Source of the DNA: Neocallimastix lanati (nom. inval.)
Taxonomy: Eukaryota; Neocallimastigomycota; Neocallimastigomycetes; Neocallimastigales; Neocallimastigaceae
Direction: 5' to 3'
NCBI GenBank assembly: GCA_016946835.1
Contig: JACVTC010000058.1
Location: 215,001-277,000 of the forward strand
DNA: 62,000 nucleotides
Below are positions 26,601 through 39,260 of this stretch, piece by piece. The notes under the pieces were generated by a model, which was not told the origin of the DNA, searched no databases, and saw only the letters and a program-made list of their open reading frames with translations. A program made the translations under genes and the position numbers. How positions within the stretch are numbered: the stretch's first letter is position 1; the number at the start of each line of letters is the position of its first letter.

Positions 26601-27067
26601 GATATTTGTTAGATCATGGAGCTGATCTAAATCAATTCTATTTTCATCTAAGTAAAATTGATGGGGAAAGAAAAGAAATGAAAGTATTATTAATTGCTTT
26701 AATGAATCGTAAAATAGGCGTTGCGAAATATATGATCGATAGTGGGGCCGATGTTACTCGTGTAAGAGGATTTTTTGACAATGAACCCTTAAAGTATGCC
26801 ATTCAAAGCACTAATTATGAACTTGTGAAATATCTTGTTGATCATGGAGCAGAAGTTGATGATAGTTGGGTAGAGAGTGCTATAATGACAGGAGAAATTG
26901 ATATTGTAAAATATTTAATAGATCATGTTAAAGGGTGTGGTAAATCTTTTTATAGAACAAATAAGTTTTTTAATTATCATAATGAATATTATGATTTGAA
27001 TGTTTACTATCAAATTAAAGAAATATTAGATAATAAAAGAGAAGAAATAAATTCAATAAAAAAATAA
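20624..27067 (+). CDS. Giant ankyrin-repeat protein, 2147 residues, intronless
   Basis: The ATG sits in a good context (AAGATCATGG: A at -3, G at +4). One uninterrupted 6.4-kb frame follows. Isolated N-terminal ankyrin units are at residues about 85-111 (TPLTLAIELGNIELAEILIT) and 475-505 (SPLSCAISNSKFFIFKLLLK). More units lie at about 1130-1330, including GEFPLITAASTKNLKIFEYL and NILHYSILKDDIQMVKYLIN, and others near 1460. A dense canonical array fills about 1640-2105 (TPLIYAIRKGKINIVHYLVE, GADINTKTSYGISPLVTAIY). Residues about 660-1075 are a different, helical repeat. There is no signal peptide or membrane span, and the C-terminus is short and basic. Ankyrin arrays bind proteins; nothing here shows an enzyme domain, so the target is unknown. 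Neighbours are unrelated membrane-protein genes on the other strand. Codon use matches the host, with no sign of recent transfer. Confidence 0.95.
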   Translation: MDIPKKILLEKIINIINYNGINGLIRYIRDNDIKIENLKSTYDDDDILIKSIINNFSLEVVKYIIINAKYKTLNYLINSIVSGPKTPLTLAIELGNIELAEILITYGAEINESIKLLSSTGAIDKLFKCSHSYYMLKKGILITNNFIIELIERHRNNFLKILFNDYIFDNTFILKLLTISNEKKKLSKNNLYDILNKEREKIVINKEMYDSAICNSNYVALNILYNNDIRSKDIRLNEIFNRVNICNSDIKKEFIKNIKSKQLKFINEEEDFVKKLENYIINMNENEISNTIEETKQLMQNLIKSNNNIKLEKIVQKVKNRIEFNKYMYELAFNNGNDSIINILFTHDKRNRDTLLKEVFQIIEKLESNEKKISYVNKIENGEIMIQADGFYLNNLLHSEEIRKVIKENIRTNKILELKSYLEKNKILLNYFNSSHFDLLIFAIENDASIRMIKFLVNYYSLLDYYIYDEINEKYKSPLSCAISNSKFFIFKLLLKFGANIEYNIHDLDLLSKLDQENILSSRNLNFILSNNFLAIKNIISKLIKDNKYLMMKQIFEYFIFDPIFISSLLSIYKNQRPLSNSQLNSMILKEKRKINMEYDWFYNAICFDNEEALKLLHYYGDYDSISKFTDYEKCNLLDEAMDHDNFKFILELIGNENFNFNYGLELFLSNKYLSKKKLKYKLKNIKFIINKLFLTNKLLNFKIVNFEKILINLSKVINSLNEKEVEYLSVIDLFIKSSFSHKTFNFNKINIERITFLLCDYKYQNVPVLNCFLMNLFDNENFDIKCIQLDKILTFLKNLEPQDNKILSNLMLEKIMNHPTYDYKLINFDYVLSFINQCNNYKLIGKWIDKSFDHESFTIENCNIKKILQILSQLDNSISVINSFIMKLMNSSQFNLVFISLEDLVLPIIKINNIDLFKLVIETIFNHKTFEFEQKIKELMIVAYKIKEETTYFNIFIQNIFNNEKLIISSQFVETILLIVCKMNDEAFVKLIIEDIFSSRRSLNLKTLNFEKILLFANRCNNAYIIQWVVEKLKENDDLMNVIDIEKVLLSASKVDNKYMMQIFIKNLFNISPLNRKELSTIDLSWIKKKENSFLSLIINVLIKLHYISLIKYLIENNKLNLNINLNMKDKNGEFPLITAASTKNLKIFEYLLNRGVNTNVKDINGKSLFELCLKNENFIIIQKLLKENMINEWINSDKENLLPIIRAIYLNNIDEIYALIKDKDEHNKDKNNTYNCFYNSFTPLTLSYLLNHQDIFKVLINFVDINEIDGYGYNILHYSILKDDIQMVKYLINKGANVNFNKGPGMHGHSAINISIIIKNDKILSFLFQNQFIPINKLDMNMESPLMVLIKTKNYSIEEKLNLIEMLLNSGQIMNLVNDSEDVNKSAKNLLIKCLIDYGELEVIQYFIKYSNNNNNNIFIDEIVKIIISENKLELLKGLILNNYLDIHWKNENGDCFLNYAIDTQNIEIAQYLLEKGCRMDNSNYKILKKVYNSSENTNFIRLLIPKYIDIQNENKENKKMILKDALEYGNEAVLEYLINCGLEVQNIDEKSIENIIYRYEFEKFKLLVPKYFDREDDNLLIKVIESKNRKIFKYLMDIKPISQDIGSQLLRKIICTNSFDLLKILINSENGDIKCNVNMIDKYGDIPLNLAIKNENKKIIEHLIDNGADLNGKDSRNFSPLVYALQELKDNEENDDIIKYLIDYGANINEINKEGSTPLIYAIRKGKINIVHYLVEHGADINTKTSYGISPLVTAIYENNDILVEYLLNHGANVNEKSEDDGTPLHYAIAILTLNKYKSVNIVNNIIESGANLNIKNISGNTPLLLAIKVGDMELIEKLKKRGAQLEPNCPPNKNFVKIIDDGAMDLVKKFNLYGIDINLAFMYAIEKDNVEVMNYLIEHFGAKINEQVRWDHLPPLQIAIKNNNINAIKCLMEHHAVVRWNLHYAIKLGNKEIIKYLIEHGANVNYQQNRCSSNPLVKVGEHGNVNILRYLLDHGADLNQFYFHLSKIDGERKEMKVLLIALMNRKIGVAKYMIDSGADVTRVRGFFDNEPLKYAIQSTNYELVKYLVDHGAEVDDSWVESAIMTGEIDIVKYLIDHVKGCGKSFYRTNKFFNYHNEYYDLNVYYQIKEILDNKREEINSIKK

Positions 27068-27075
27068 AAATAATA

Positions 27076-27110
<35 letters not shown>

Positions 27111-27342
27111 GAAATAAATACATTAAATAACTAAATAAATTAATATAACTTTATTATATAATAAAATGTAAATAAAAAATAAAATTTTATATATAAAAAA
27201 AAAAAAATAATTAATTAATTAAATAAAATAAGTAATAGTAATAAATATTATTAATTAATTAAATTTTATTTTACATTTTTTTATTTTAATTGAACATAAA
27301 ATAAAATAAAATAGTATGTTTGTAAATACATATGTTGACAAT
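27068..27342. other. 3' flank of the ankyrin gene
   Basis: An A-rich run follows the stop codon, with a long A tract at about 27079-27106. No further gene is seen before the repeat end at 27343. Confidence 0.5.
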
Positions 27343-28245
27343 GAGTGTGAGGCATTTCGAAATATTTTTATTTTGGAAAGTTGTGTTTCGCAGAATTTTT
27401 TGTAGTCATTTCGAAAAAAAAATTTTTTCAAAAGTTAATAACTAAATAAATTAATAATAAAATAAATAAAATGTATATATATTTTAAATAAATAACTAAA
27501 TAGATAAATAAACAAATAAACTATAATATATAAATAAATAAATTTAAAAATAAATTTTAAAAAAAAAAATATATAATAATAAATATACATTAGAATTTAA
27601 GCATTTAAAAATAAAATAATTTTTCAAAATATGTATAAAACTAATAATAATTATATATATATAAGTATTAATAATTTAAAAGATGTTAAAGATAATACCT
27701 TAAGATATAATTACTAAAATAAAAAAAAAATAATATTTAAATAATTAATTGATCATTTTTACACCTTTTAAATTCTTTCACAGTATTTTATAAAATCTAA
27801 AACTTTAATACTTATTAATATTAATAAATATTCTTAATAAAAGAGATTCATAAATAATCTAGTATAAAAAAAAAAAAAAGTTATTTATATATTTGAAGAA
27901 CACGATACATAAATAAAAGAAAAAACTAAATGGTTTTTGATAGAATTTTATTGTTTTGATTAATTATTTTAATAGTTTTATTTTTAAATTAATAAATAAT
28001 TATTATTTATTATTAAATTTTATTATTATTACAATTATTTTTATTTATTGATTCAATAATCTATGAAAAGAAAAATAATTCAAAAATTATTAGTTATTTT
28101 TTTTTATCAAAAAATAATAAAATAATAAAATAATAAAATAATAAAATAATAAAATAAAAAATATCTATTTAATTATTTATAATTTTTAAATTATTTATAA
28201 TTTTTAAATTTTTTATTAAATATTATTATTTATTTATTTTATTAT

Positions 28246-28276
<31 letters not shown>

Positions 28277-28338
28277 TTTATACGAATTTTCCGAAATGCA
28301 ACTTTCTGAAATGAAACTTTTCAAAATGCGCTTCCCCA
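27343..28338. mobile_element. Candidate non-autonomous inverted-end element (about 996 bp)
   Basis: The left end starts GAGTGTGAGGCATTTCG (27343). The right end, on the opposite strand, starts TGGGGAAGCGCATTTTG (28338 downward). Both continue with diverged 15-base subunits: TTTCATTTCAGAAAG and TTGCATTTCGGAAAA on the right, TTTTATTTTGGAAAG and TTGTGTTTCGCAGAA on the left. Identity over about 55 bases is roughly 70% by eye. The interior is AT-rich with no open frame of note. No clear target duplication flanks it, so the two ends may belong to separate decayed copies. The end motif is that of the Mutator-like element at 34409-35811. Confidence 0.5.
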
Positions 28339-29581
28339 TTAAAAATAATATATTTAATAAAATAAACCATATAATATTTCATAAAATAAAATATATATAC
28401 AATGTTTATATTTATAAATACTATAAATTTATATATATAAATCAATGTGATATAAAACAAATATGTGTAGTAACATATTTGTATATTTAATATTAATTAT
28501 TAAATATTAAATTTATATCTTTTTGATAATAATTATTTTATTTTATTTATGATGTATTATTATAATTATAATAATTATAATACTTTATTTCATATAAAAT
28601 TTATATATTTCTATATATTAGAATATATAATTAATATATTACCTATTTCTTATAAATTAAATTATTTATATTAGAAATAGAGAACTCTCTTGTAAAATTT
28701 TAGGAATTAGAACTATTATTATAATTATACGAATATTATAATTTTATTAATAAATTTTACTAAACAACAATTATTTAAAACCCACTGCTTATAAATTATT
28801 GCACATAAAATACCCGCATATCAAATGTAAAACCGTATGATGTCATAAGATAAATTTATGTATAATTAAATTATAAATTTATTTCTATTCATTATAAATA
28901 TAATTTCACATTAATAAATTTATATGTATAGTTCTTTTTAATGTAAATAAATAAATAAATAATATATTAAAATATATAATTGCTTATTAAGATTCGCTTG
29001 TTTCTACCTTTAATCGGTCAAAAATTGTTATTAGTATTATTAATTATTATTTTTATTTTGTTCATACTATTTTATTTTATTAGGTATTTAATAAGGTGAT
29101 TAAGTATTATCATAAAATAAAAAGAATTATGGTGATAAATTTTTATATAACTATCATAAAAGGAAATAAGATGTATTAATTATATATAATAAATGATAAC
29201 CCATCTTTTTTTCAATTGATTTTAAAAATTTTTAACTAAAAATAAAAAATTTTATTAATAATTTTCTTTTGATTATCAGAATCTATATATATATATAAAT
29301 ATATATTATGATATAAAAAATATATATATATGCTATAAATAATTAATAAAAATGGTTAAATTTCATTAATATATTTCAATCCTTTAATTTTTTTTTTTTT
29401 TTCAGTTTTTTTTTTTTTTTTTTTTTTTTTTTTCTTGTTTTTTGTTTTGTTTTTTTTTTTTTGCTTTTGCTTTTGCTTTTTTTTTTTTTTCATTCCTACT
29501 AAGGTCAAATAAATCAAAAATATTAAAAATTATACTATAAATAAAAAATATATAAATTAAATTGTTGTGAAATTTAATATA

Positions 29582-29626
<45 letters not shown>

Positions 29627-30493
29627 ATTATTACTATAATGACTTTTTTATTTGTATAATATTTTATATCATAATTAATCACTTCTTTTTTTTTTCTTTA
29701 ATTCAGCATTTTATTTAATTTATATAATACAAAATAATACTAAATAATTATAAATAAGTAATAAATAATAATATTTAAAAGTTTTAAAAAAGGTCGATAG
29801 TTTTATGTAAATATTAAAAATATGGCATTAATAAAAAAAAGTATATTTAATAATAATTTTAATTAATATTTTTTATATTCATTTTATTTATTTTATTTTT
29901 TTCTTTTTTTTTTTTTTTTTTCTATTAAATTACTTATTATATTAAATTTCACAACATTTTAATTTATTTATATATTTTTTATTTAATTAAATTTTGTTCC
30001 ATATATTTTTATTAAATTTATTTAAAAGAAAACAAAAATAAATAAATAAATAAAAATAAAAGGAAATAAAATAATATATACATATTTGGATATGGGTATA
30101 TAATAAAAAAGAAAAGGATTAATCACTTTTTATTTCTTTTTTCCCATTTAATTAAAAAAAATTAAAATATTAATTTTTTACTTGTTTTAAAAATCAAAAA
30201 ATTTATTATAAATTTAAATTTTTAATATAAACTAAATAATTATAATATATATTAAATTATAGGATTACATAAAAATTAATAATAAACAAATATAGATAAT
30301 CATAAAATACATAATAAATTTGAGAAATTATATTAAATTTTGTACTTCTATTTATTTATTTTTATTTATTTAGAATTTTTATAATCTATATAATTTTTTT
30401 TTTTTCCAACTATTATTAGTTTTTTTTTTTTTTTTTAATAAATTATAATTTTTTTTTATAATTTAATATTAGTTAAATATTTATAAATATATT
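28339..30493. other. AT-rich intergenic stretch downstream of gene C
   Basis: No gene is seen. Poly-T runs lie near 29389-29460 and an A-run of about 42 at 29583-29624. A slightly GC-richer patch at 28780-28860 (CCCACTGCTTATAAATTATT) is unidentified. The right part is the 3' flank of membrane-protein gene C. Confidence 0.5.
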
Positions 30494-31965
30494 TTAATTC
30501 CATTTATTTTTATTAATATCGTATTCATTAATATATCCTACACTTTGAAATCTACTATTATTAGAGAAAATAGAATTTACATATGTATCTGTACTACTAT
30601 TATTATAAAGATTAGTATTAATATTTGATTCATTTATACGGTAGTTATAATCTATATAGTTGTTATTTAAATCTTTCTTTAATTGATAATTTCCATTTAG
30701 TACTGGATTAATACTTGATTTACCGCCAAAATTAGAATTGTTACTATATGAATTTGAATAATTTGAAACTTCCAAAGTTGTTCCTTCTTTTGAATTCAAT
30801 AATAAAATTTGATCAATGAAAATCATAAAATATTGGAAATTATTAATGGATTGTCGAATATCATCAAATGAAAATTCCAATTTATGATATCTTTTTGTAA
30901 TGTAAAAGTAGTATTTAATAATAATAGTAATTGAAATTATTGGTAAAAACACTGCACTAATAATAGCTGAAACAACAATTCTATATTCAGAAATTAACTT
31001 GAACTTATTAATAAAACCAAAATTTGATTTTCCCATCTTTGAAAGATTTTTTCTTAATACAATGTAAACAGTACCATCATAAATAGCTGAAGAATAAATA
31101 ACAAACAATTGGATCAACCAATATGTAAAATAGAATAAATCTACACGGTCTTTATTATAGGCACCTTTTGATGTATATAACTCCTTTGGACTAAGAGTAA
31201 AATGATACAATACTAATGCAATTTTCGATAAATTGAAAATTCCACATGCAACATAAACATACTTAATTGATGATTTATCCCTTACAACAGCCTTTGTACG
31301 TAATAATGGATACCAATCAGCCACGATTTCACCGAAACACCACAAAGCACAACCTAATTGTCTTGTTATAACCCATCGTAATGGGTTCATTTCAGGAGAT
31401 GGTGCATCATATTGACATGAATAAATCAAATTACCTTGTGCATCTGTTTCAATTTTATTAGCAAAATAATGTGACATTAAATCACCAAATTTATCTACAA
31501 TATCGCCTAATGTACTATTTTATTTTGAAAACAAAAAAAAAATTAATTAATAATTTAAATCTTAAAATTTTTTTTTTTATTATTTTATTATGTAATAAAA
31601 CATTGTGTATAATAATATTATTAATATAGTTATATTTTATGTTATATTTACCGAAAAATAAAATGAACAAGAATAATTTTCATTACAGGTTTTTTAAAAT
31701 TAAATTTATGTAAAATAAATATTAATAATGTCCAATAAAAAAAGGTAAACTGAACCGGCTTATGAAGAGCATAAATAATAGTTCTAATAATATCTATTGT
31801 ATTATTAATTTTATCTTCATTATCTTGTTTATTTAGATATTCCATATAACAAGTGAAATTAGTCCCTTTACTGCCTAACCATTGAAATAAAGAAGCATTA
31901 GTACCATTTTCAATAAAATTGCCTCTTTCGGATTCTAAGGTTAATAATTCTTCATGAGATAACAT
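30494..31965 (-). CDS. Multi-pass membrane protein, family copy C (two exons)
   Basis: Exon 1 is 31652-31965 (314 nt) and exon 2 is 30494-31514, giving 444 residues. The join reads VHFIFR then TLGDIVDKFGDLMSHYFAN. The NFT site and Cys at 36-39 are kept. Membrane-like segments are FTFFYWTLLIFILHKF, GCALWCFGEIVADWYPLL, YVYVACGIFNLSKIALVL, FYFTYWLIQLFVIYSSAIYD, YRIVVSAIISAVFLPIISIT and YFMIFIDQILLL. The charged loops between them (RTKAVVRDKS, SPKELYTSKGAYNKDRVDLF, FSFDDIRQSINN) are the most conserved parts of the family. The tail of about 100 residues is Asn/Ser-rich. This copy lies 3.4 kb beyond the ankyrin gene, facing it. It is closest to copy B by eye. Function unknown. Confidence 0.9.
31515..31651 (-). 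other. Intron of membrane-protein gene C (137 nt)
   Basis: The donor is CG/GTAAATATAAC and the acceptor ATAAAATAG/TACATTAGG. It is the shortest of the four homologous introns, with the same phase-2 position. Confidence 0.87.
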
Positions 31966-34408
<2,443 letters not shown>

Positions 34409-35811
34409 GGGAGTATTGCATTTCGACATAATTTATGTTTGATCATTTATTCATGTATTACAATGTGGCTTGTAAAAATAAATGAATAGGAATAGGGTTA
34501 AATTTATTTTTGTTTTTATTTTTATTTTTATTTTTTAATTTAATTAGTAACATTTACAGTAAAATATATATATATAAAATAAAAAAAAAATAAATAAAAA
34601 ATAAAAAAAATAATAAAGTAAAATAAAAATATAAAAAAATAAATAATAAAATAAAATATAAAATATAAAATTAAAAAAGAATGAAAGTAAATATAATAAT
34701 AATATTATAGTTACACCAAAAATTTTGCATTGTGATTTTGAAAAAAGTATATCCAATGCTTCCATTACAATATTTCATAATATTACTATTAAATATTTTG
34801 TACGGCATTATAAAAGATCGTTAGAAGTTCAAAAAAATAAATTATGTTATAATGAAGTTGAAAATAATCATAAGATTTATTTGTCAAATAAAGCTCTTAC
34901 AAATTTTCCTTTTATAAATCCTGAATATATATTTGATATTTATAATCATATTAAAATTATATGTCAAATATATAATTATTTCAATTTTTTAAATTTTTTG
35001 GAATATTTTAATAAGACTTATTTAAATAAATATGATATTCAATATTGGAAATATTATAACGATATAAACCACATAACAAATAATGCTTCAGAATCTTTTA
35101 ACAATTACTTAAAAAAATTGTTCCACAAAAAACCTTCTTTATATGAATTAATTTATCATTTAAAAAGAGAAGAATCTTTATCTTACAATAATTACAAAAG
35201 GAAAATTGAAGGAGTTTGGAAAAAAAAGAAGAATATTAACAAAAACTGATGAAATCAATAATTTCATTAAAAAATACAAAAAAAAAAGGAATCCGAATTG
35301 ATTGATAAAAAATGTGATAAAAATGATATCATTGATTTACGATATAAATGTTTAATAGAATTAAACACACTCTAAATTTATAAATAATAATTAACTAGAA
35401 TATATATAGTTTAAATTATATTTATATCAATATCAATATATTTTATTAATATCAATAATAATAAATATTTAATATTATAATAAAATTTATTCTATTATTT
35501 AATTAATTTAATAATAAAATATATAATTTTATTTATTTTATTTAAATAAAATAAAATGGAAAGGTTTTATTATTAAAATATTTAATAATAAAATATAATA
35601 ATAAAATAAAAAAAAAATAAAAATAAAATAAAATTCTTAACAGAAAACTTATTCTTTTATTTATTCTTTTTTGTTTTTATTTTATTTTTTAATACTAAAA
35701 TACAATAAATAAAAATATACGTTGAAAATAGTGGCGTATTACATATATTTTACACATTGTACAAAAATTTATGATGATTATACATAAATTATGTCGAAAT
35801 GCTTCACATTC
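34409..35811 (+). mobile_element. Decayed Mutator-like (MULE) DNA transposon, 1403 bp
   Basis: The left end GGGAGTATTGCATTTCGACA and the reverse complement of the right end GAATGTGAAGCATTTCGACA pair over about 50 bases, including CATAATTTATGT and ACAATGTG. It is flanked by ATTTATATAT on both sides. It encloses the C-terminal half of a transposase. The N-terminal half is missing, so this is an internally deleted copy. Confidence 0.75.
34698..35372 (+). pseudogene. MULE-type transposase, C-terminal fragment
   Basis: The frame is open from about 34698 and reads VTPKILHCDFEKSISNA, matching the MULE 'TDFEKA..NA' block that carries a catalytic Asp. It then gives FHNITIKYFVRHYKRSLEVQ (the 'CFFHF' block), FLEYFNKTYLNKYD, WKYYNDINHITNNASESFNN (the 'RTNN.vEg.hN' block) and a Lys-rich end. 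The main frame stops at about 35297 after an A-run; a shifted frame continues to a TAA at 35370-35372 (ELIDKKCDKNDI). The first catalytic Asp region and the N-terminal zinc-binding region are absent. It is not functional on its own. Confidence 0.75.
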
Positions 35812-35821
35812 ATTTATATAT

Positions 35822-36661
35822 ATATATAATAATAAATAAAATTAAAACTTCATTTTCATATATAAAAAAGTTTCTTTAATAATACCCAAACTTAAATAAA
35901 TACTAAACTGCGAAAAAACTTGAGAAATATTTTCAGAAATTTCACCAAAATCAAAATAATATCACATGACTTTACGGTATAATATAAAAATAGTAATATA
36001 ATGTAATTAGGTATTTATTAAAAGATTTATTATTTAATAAATATTAATTCAATCATAATATATGTAATATATACAATAATTACTAATTATTCGTTTATTT
36101 CTATATTTATTTACTTATTAATTTTTATTTCATAGTGGATATATATTATTTTTATAATATATATTTACTTATTAATTAAAGTTATTCATATTAATTTCAA
36201 ATTATTTATATTAATTTCGAATAATCATGTTTTAAAATTTTATTATTATAATCAGCACAATCATTTTCTCAAATATGATGATAAATATTAATATTTTATC
36301 ATTTTTCTTTCTTAGAGTTAAAAATTAGTTATTAATAATTTATTTATAAATTTTTAAAATATGAATTATCAATTAAAATAAAAAAATAAAATAGATAAAA
36401 ACATTGGTAGTAGATATAAATTAAAAAAAATACATGCAGTACTAAAATAATGTTATATTTTCCATAGTTCAATAATAAAATTTTATATTTTTTCTTTCTC
36501 AAAAAAGAAATATCATTTATTAAAAGTTAAAAACTAGTAAAGGGTATAATAAATTTTGTATTTCATATATATATATTAATTAAATAATACATAATTATTA
36601 TTAAAAAAATATTAATTTTTCCTATTACTATTAATAGGAAATGGCATATGTTTATTATATT
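35822..36661. other. AT-rich spacer
   Basis: No gene is seen between the Mutator-like element and the LTR candidate. It is plain AT-rich sequence. Confidence 0.5.
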
Positions 36662-36840
36662 TGTTAGAATATGGGAAATATATGAATAATAAACTTCAAA
36701 TGTATTGAAATATATTGTAATATAATTAATGTATAAGTCACAATGTAATAATTAAGTTCTAGTAACTCTTTAACTCTTTATCATAAAATATATTGATAAA
36801 ATTAACATAATTATAAACTCTAAATTCCTAACTCTTAACA
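36662..36840 (+). repeat. Candidate Ty1/copia LTR (179 bp) followed by a primer-binding-site-like motif
   Basis: It starts TGTTAGAATATG and ends CTCTTAACA, so the termini are TGTTA and TAACA inverted repeats, the usual form of copia LTRs. Directly after it, 36841-36851 reads TATCAAGAGCC, close to the initiator-Met tRNA primer site of many copia elements (TATCAGAGCC). The LTR body is AT-rich. No second copy is seen nearby. Confidence 0.55.
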
Positions 36841-36851
36841 TATCAAGAGCC

Positions 36852-37139
36852 TCATCTTACTCTTAAAAAGATTCTTTGAAAAAGAATTATTTGCCAAACA
36901 CAATATTATACAATATTACGTCAAAGAAAAATAAATTTGGATTTTAAAATATGATAAAATAAGTTTATTTTATTATAAATATTACACATGGTCTTGGGCA
37001 ATTAAACATAACATGAATGAATATTCTAGAATTATTATTATTAATAACTTTGTTTACAAATAATATAAAATGGACTACAAAGGACATTAGTTTTCAAATC
37101 TGATGACGCAGTTAGTTTAGTTTTGTAATAATAATGATA
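36852..37139. other. Sequence downstream of the LTR candidate
   Basis: No clear frame is seen on the plus strand, where gag would be expected. On the minus strand short frames such as SSDLKTNVLCSPFYIICKQS (about 37045-37105) look coding and continue the relic to the right. Confidence 0.35.
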
Positions 37140-37330
37140 TTTACTTAATCTCGTCATGTCATGTCAATATTAAACGAGTCTTTTAATTTAATGTTTTGAA
37201 TAGTATTTGGACAAATGGTTATACGATTCTTAATATCTGATTATTTTAATTCCTTTAAACTTTTTAATGTCGCATTATCGGGTTCAACATATTCAATTTT
37301 TTTGAAGTGTTTCCATTTACGAATATTTCC
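37140..37330 (-). pseudogene. Unidentified coding-like relic
   Basis: Read on the minus strand, one frame gives GNIRKWKHFKKIEYVEPDNA then TLKSLKELK, a stop, and SDIKNRITICPNTIQNIKLK then DSFNIDMT, a stop. Base composition is above background. The 'CPNTIQNIKLKDSFN' part weakly resembles FNIP-type leucine-rich repeats, but the match is too short to name it. It could be a host gene fragment picked up between LTRs. Confidence 0.35.
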
Positions 37331-37349
37331 ATATAGATAAATATTAATT

Positions 37350-37396
<47 letters not shown>

Positions 37397-37865
37397 CTAA
37401 TAATATTCATAATAAAACAAATTAAAAAATGTTAATGAATAAATCATCTATTATATATATTATATATTTGTTTATTTAAAGAAGTTCTACAATTTATTTT
37501 GTTTAGATCCATAATTTTTAAGTACACATCAATTTAGCTTTAAAGATTATTAAATCTAAAGAAAAATTCTTTTATGTCATAAATTTAAAGTTTTAAATCA
37601 AATTATATATAATGTTTTTGTTTTTCATAAATATTTGATTTATTAAATATATTAATTAAACCCAATTCAAATAAAATTTATAATTAATAATTAAAAGGAA
37701 AATTATTATTTAATTATTCAATTATACAACTTCTAAATAAATATATTTTATTTTTTATATCATTTTTATCCTTTTAATATTTTTGAATTATATAAAATAG
37801 CACTATAACGCAAATATTAACTTTCATTTAACTTTTTTATAATTTCATTAATATATATTTAATAG

Positions 37866-38073
37866 TGTTAAGTAATGTACATTAAGATAATATAAAGTTT
37901 CTTAATGATATAATGTATGTAATAGATTAAATATAGAATTAATGTATAATATTATATAACTGGGCCTTTTTATCATAAGAAATAAAAATAAAAATTAATA
38001 AATAAATAAATATATATATAATAATATAAATTTCTTGTGTGTAATACACCACATTCTGTGTGACTCCTTAACA
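37866..38073 (+). repeat. Candidate 5' LTR (208 bp) of a copia element
   Basis: It starts TGTTAAGTAATG and ends ACTCCTTAACA, giving a perfect 7-base terminal inverted repeat (TGTTAAG/CTTAACA). The following GATTAAAAGTCTCAAAGCTG holds a small TCTCA/TGAGA hairpin and may include the primer site. A copia gag relic begins 120 bases later on the same strand, as expected for a 5' LTR and leader. Confidence 0.55.
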
Positions 38074-38192
38074 GATTAAAAGTCTCAAAGCTGAGATACT
38101 TATTTTTTTTTTTTTTATAAAACATTTTATGATATCATTAAATTTTAATAAATAATATCTAGTTTTTATTTTGTCTTATTTTTTTTTATTTT

Positions 38193-38885
38193 ATGTTCAT
38201 CATAATATCTATGATAAAAAATAATACAAAAGCAATTGAAGAGAGCTCTAGTTCATCAACTTCAACTGATAGTAAGGAAAATAGAACTATCTCCCCAATT
38301 ACACATGATGATTCTGAAAATGATGATATTACAAACGATTCTGATTTATTTGATGTTGATGATAATCCTAATAATAATAAAAATATCACCATTAATAAAA
38401 TAAATAAATACCATGGTAATACATCAAAATCTATTTTTGATATAAAAGATTTTGACATGCCAAAAGAAAATTTTCTTGATTTGTATGAACCATTAAGAAG
38501 ACCATTTAATTGCCAATGATTTAGATACTTTCATTGACAAACAAATAGATAGTAAAATTATGAATAGAAAACAAATAAAAGATGATAATATAGTCCAGTC
38601 AATAATAATTAATAGCCTGAATAAAATTATCTTAGTGGATGTAAAACTGCATACCAAATGATGCAAAGATTGAAAAGGTGCTACTATCAATCTGGACAAG
38701 TATTATTAAATATCTTAAAACAAAAAATCAAAAATTTAAAAATTAATAATAATGATTATATTCAATATATAAATGAATTAAATAATCTTTTTGAACAATA
38801 CCAAACTGAGTGTGAAAATTTAAATAAAAAATTCAATATAGGAAAACGGAAAAAATATGTATATATAGCAAAAAGTACAATATAG
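38193..38885 (+). pseudogene. Ty1/copia gag relic
   Basis: There are three consecutive pieces: 38193-38519 (Ser/Asn/Asp-rich start then FLDLYEPLRRPFN), a shifted frame at about 38509-38660 (IANDLDTFIDKQIDSKIMNR, then DNIVQSIIINSLNKI), and a return to the first frame at 38658-38885 (AYQMMQRLKRCYYQSGQVLL, YIQYINELNNLFEQYQTECE). The last part follows the usual copia gag pattern: an AYQ.W-like helix, then Y...L..L at the end of the capsid-like region. Two compensating frameshifts and loss of everything downstream (no zinc knuckle, no pol) make it dead. It lies just downstream of the LTR candidate at 37866. Confidence 0.65.
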
Positions 38886-38894
38886 CATAATAAA

Positions 38895-38935
38895 TTTCAG
38901 TCATATCAATATAATTATTTTGATATCAACTGAAA
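38895..38935. repeat. Imperfect hairpin after the gag relic
   Basis: TTTCAGTCATATCAA at 38895-38909 and TTGATATCAACTGAAA at 38920-38935 pair with one small bulge around a 10-base loop. Confidence 0.6.
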
Positions 38936-39229
38936 TGCAATTATATTCTTTAAACATTAATAAATTTCATTTTTAAGATTAATTTTTATTTTCTTTAAAA
39001 TCTAATTTTATTTCATTTTTATTAATTTTTTTTTATAAACTAAATATATTCTACATGAAAATAATACATGAAAATAATACATGAAAATAATCATTTATTA
39101 TAAGTAAAATTAAAAACTGTATAAACTAAAAAAAAAAAAAAAAATTATTAATAAATGAAATTATATTATTTAGTTAACTTTTTATGTTTTTACTATTGAA
39201 AATTAAATAAAAGTAAATGATAAAAATAC

Positions 39230-39260
<31 letters not shown>

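Noticed and set aside
34544-34765. A minus-strand Phe/Tyr-rich frame
   Set aside because: It lies opposite the Mutator-like transposase relic and AT-rich spacer and has no complexity of its own.
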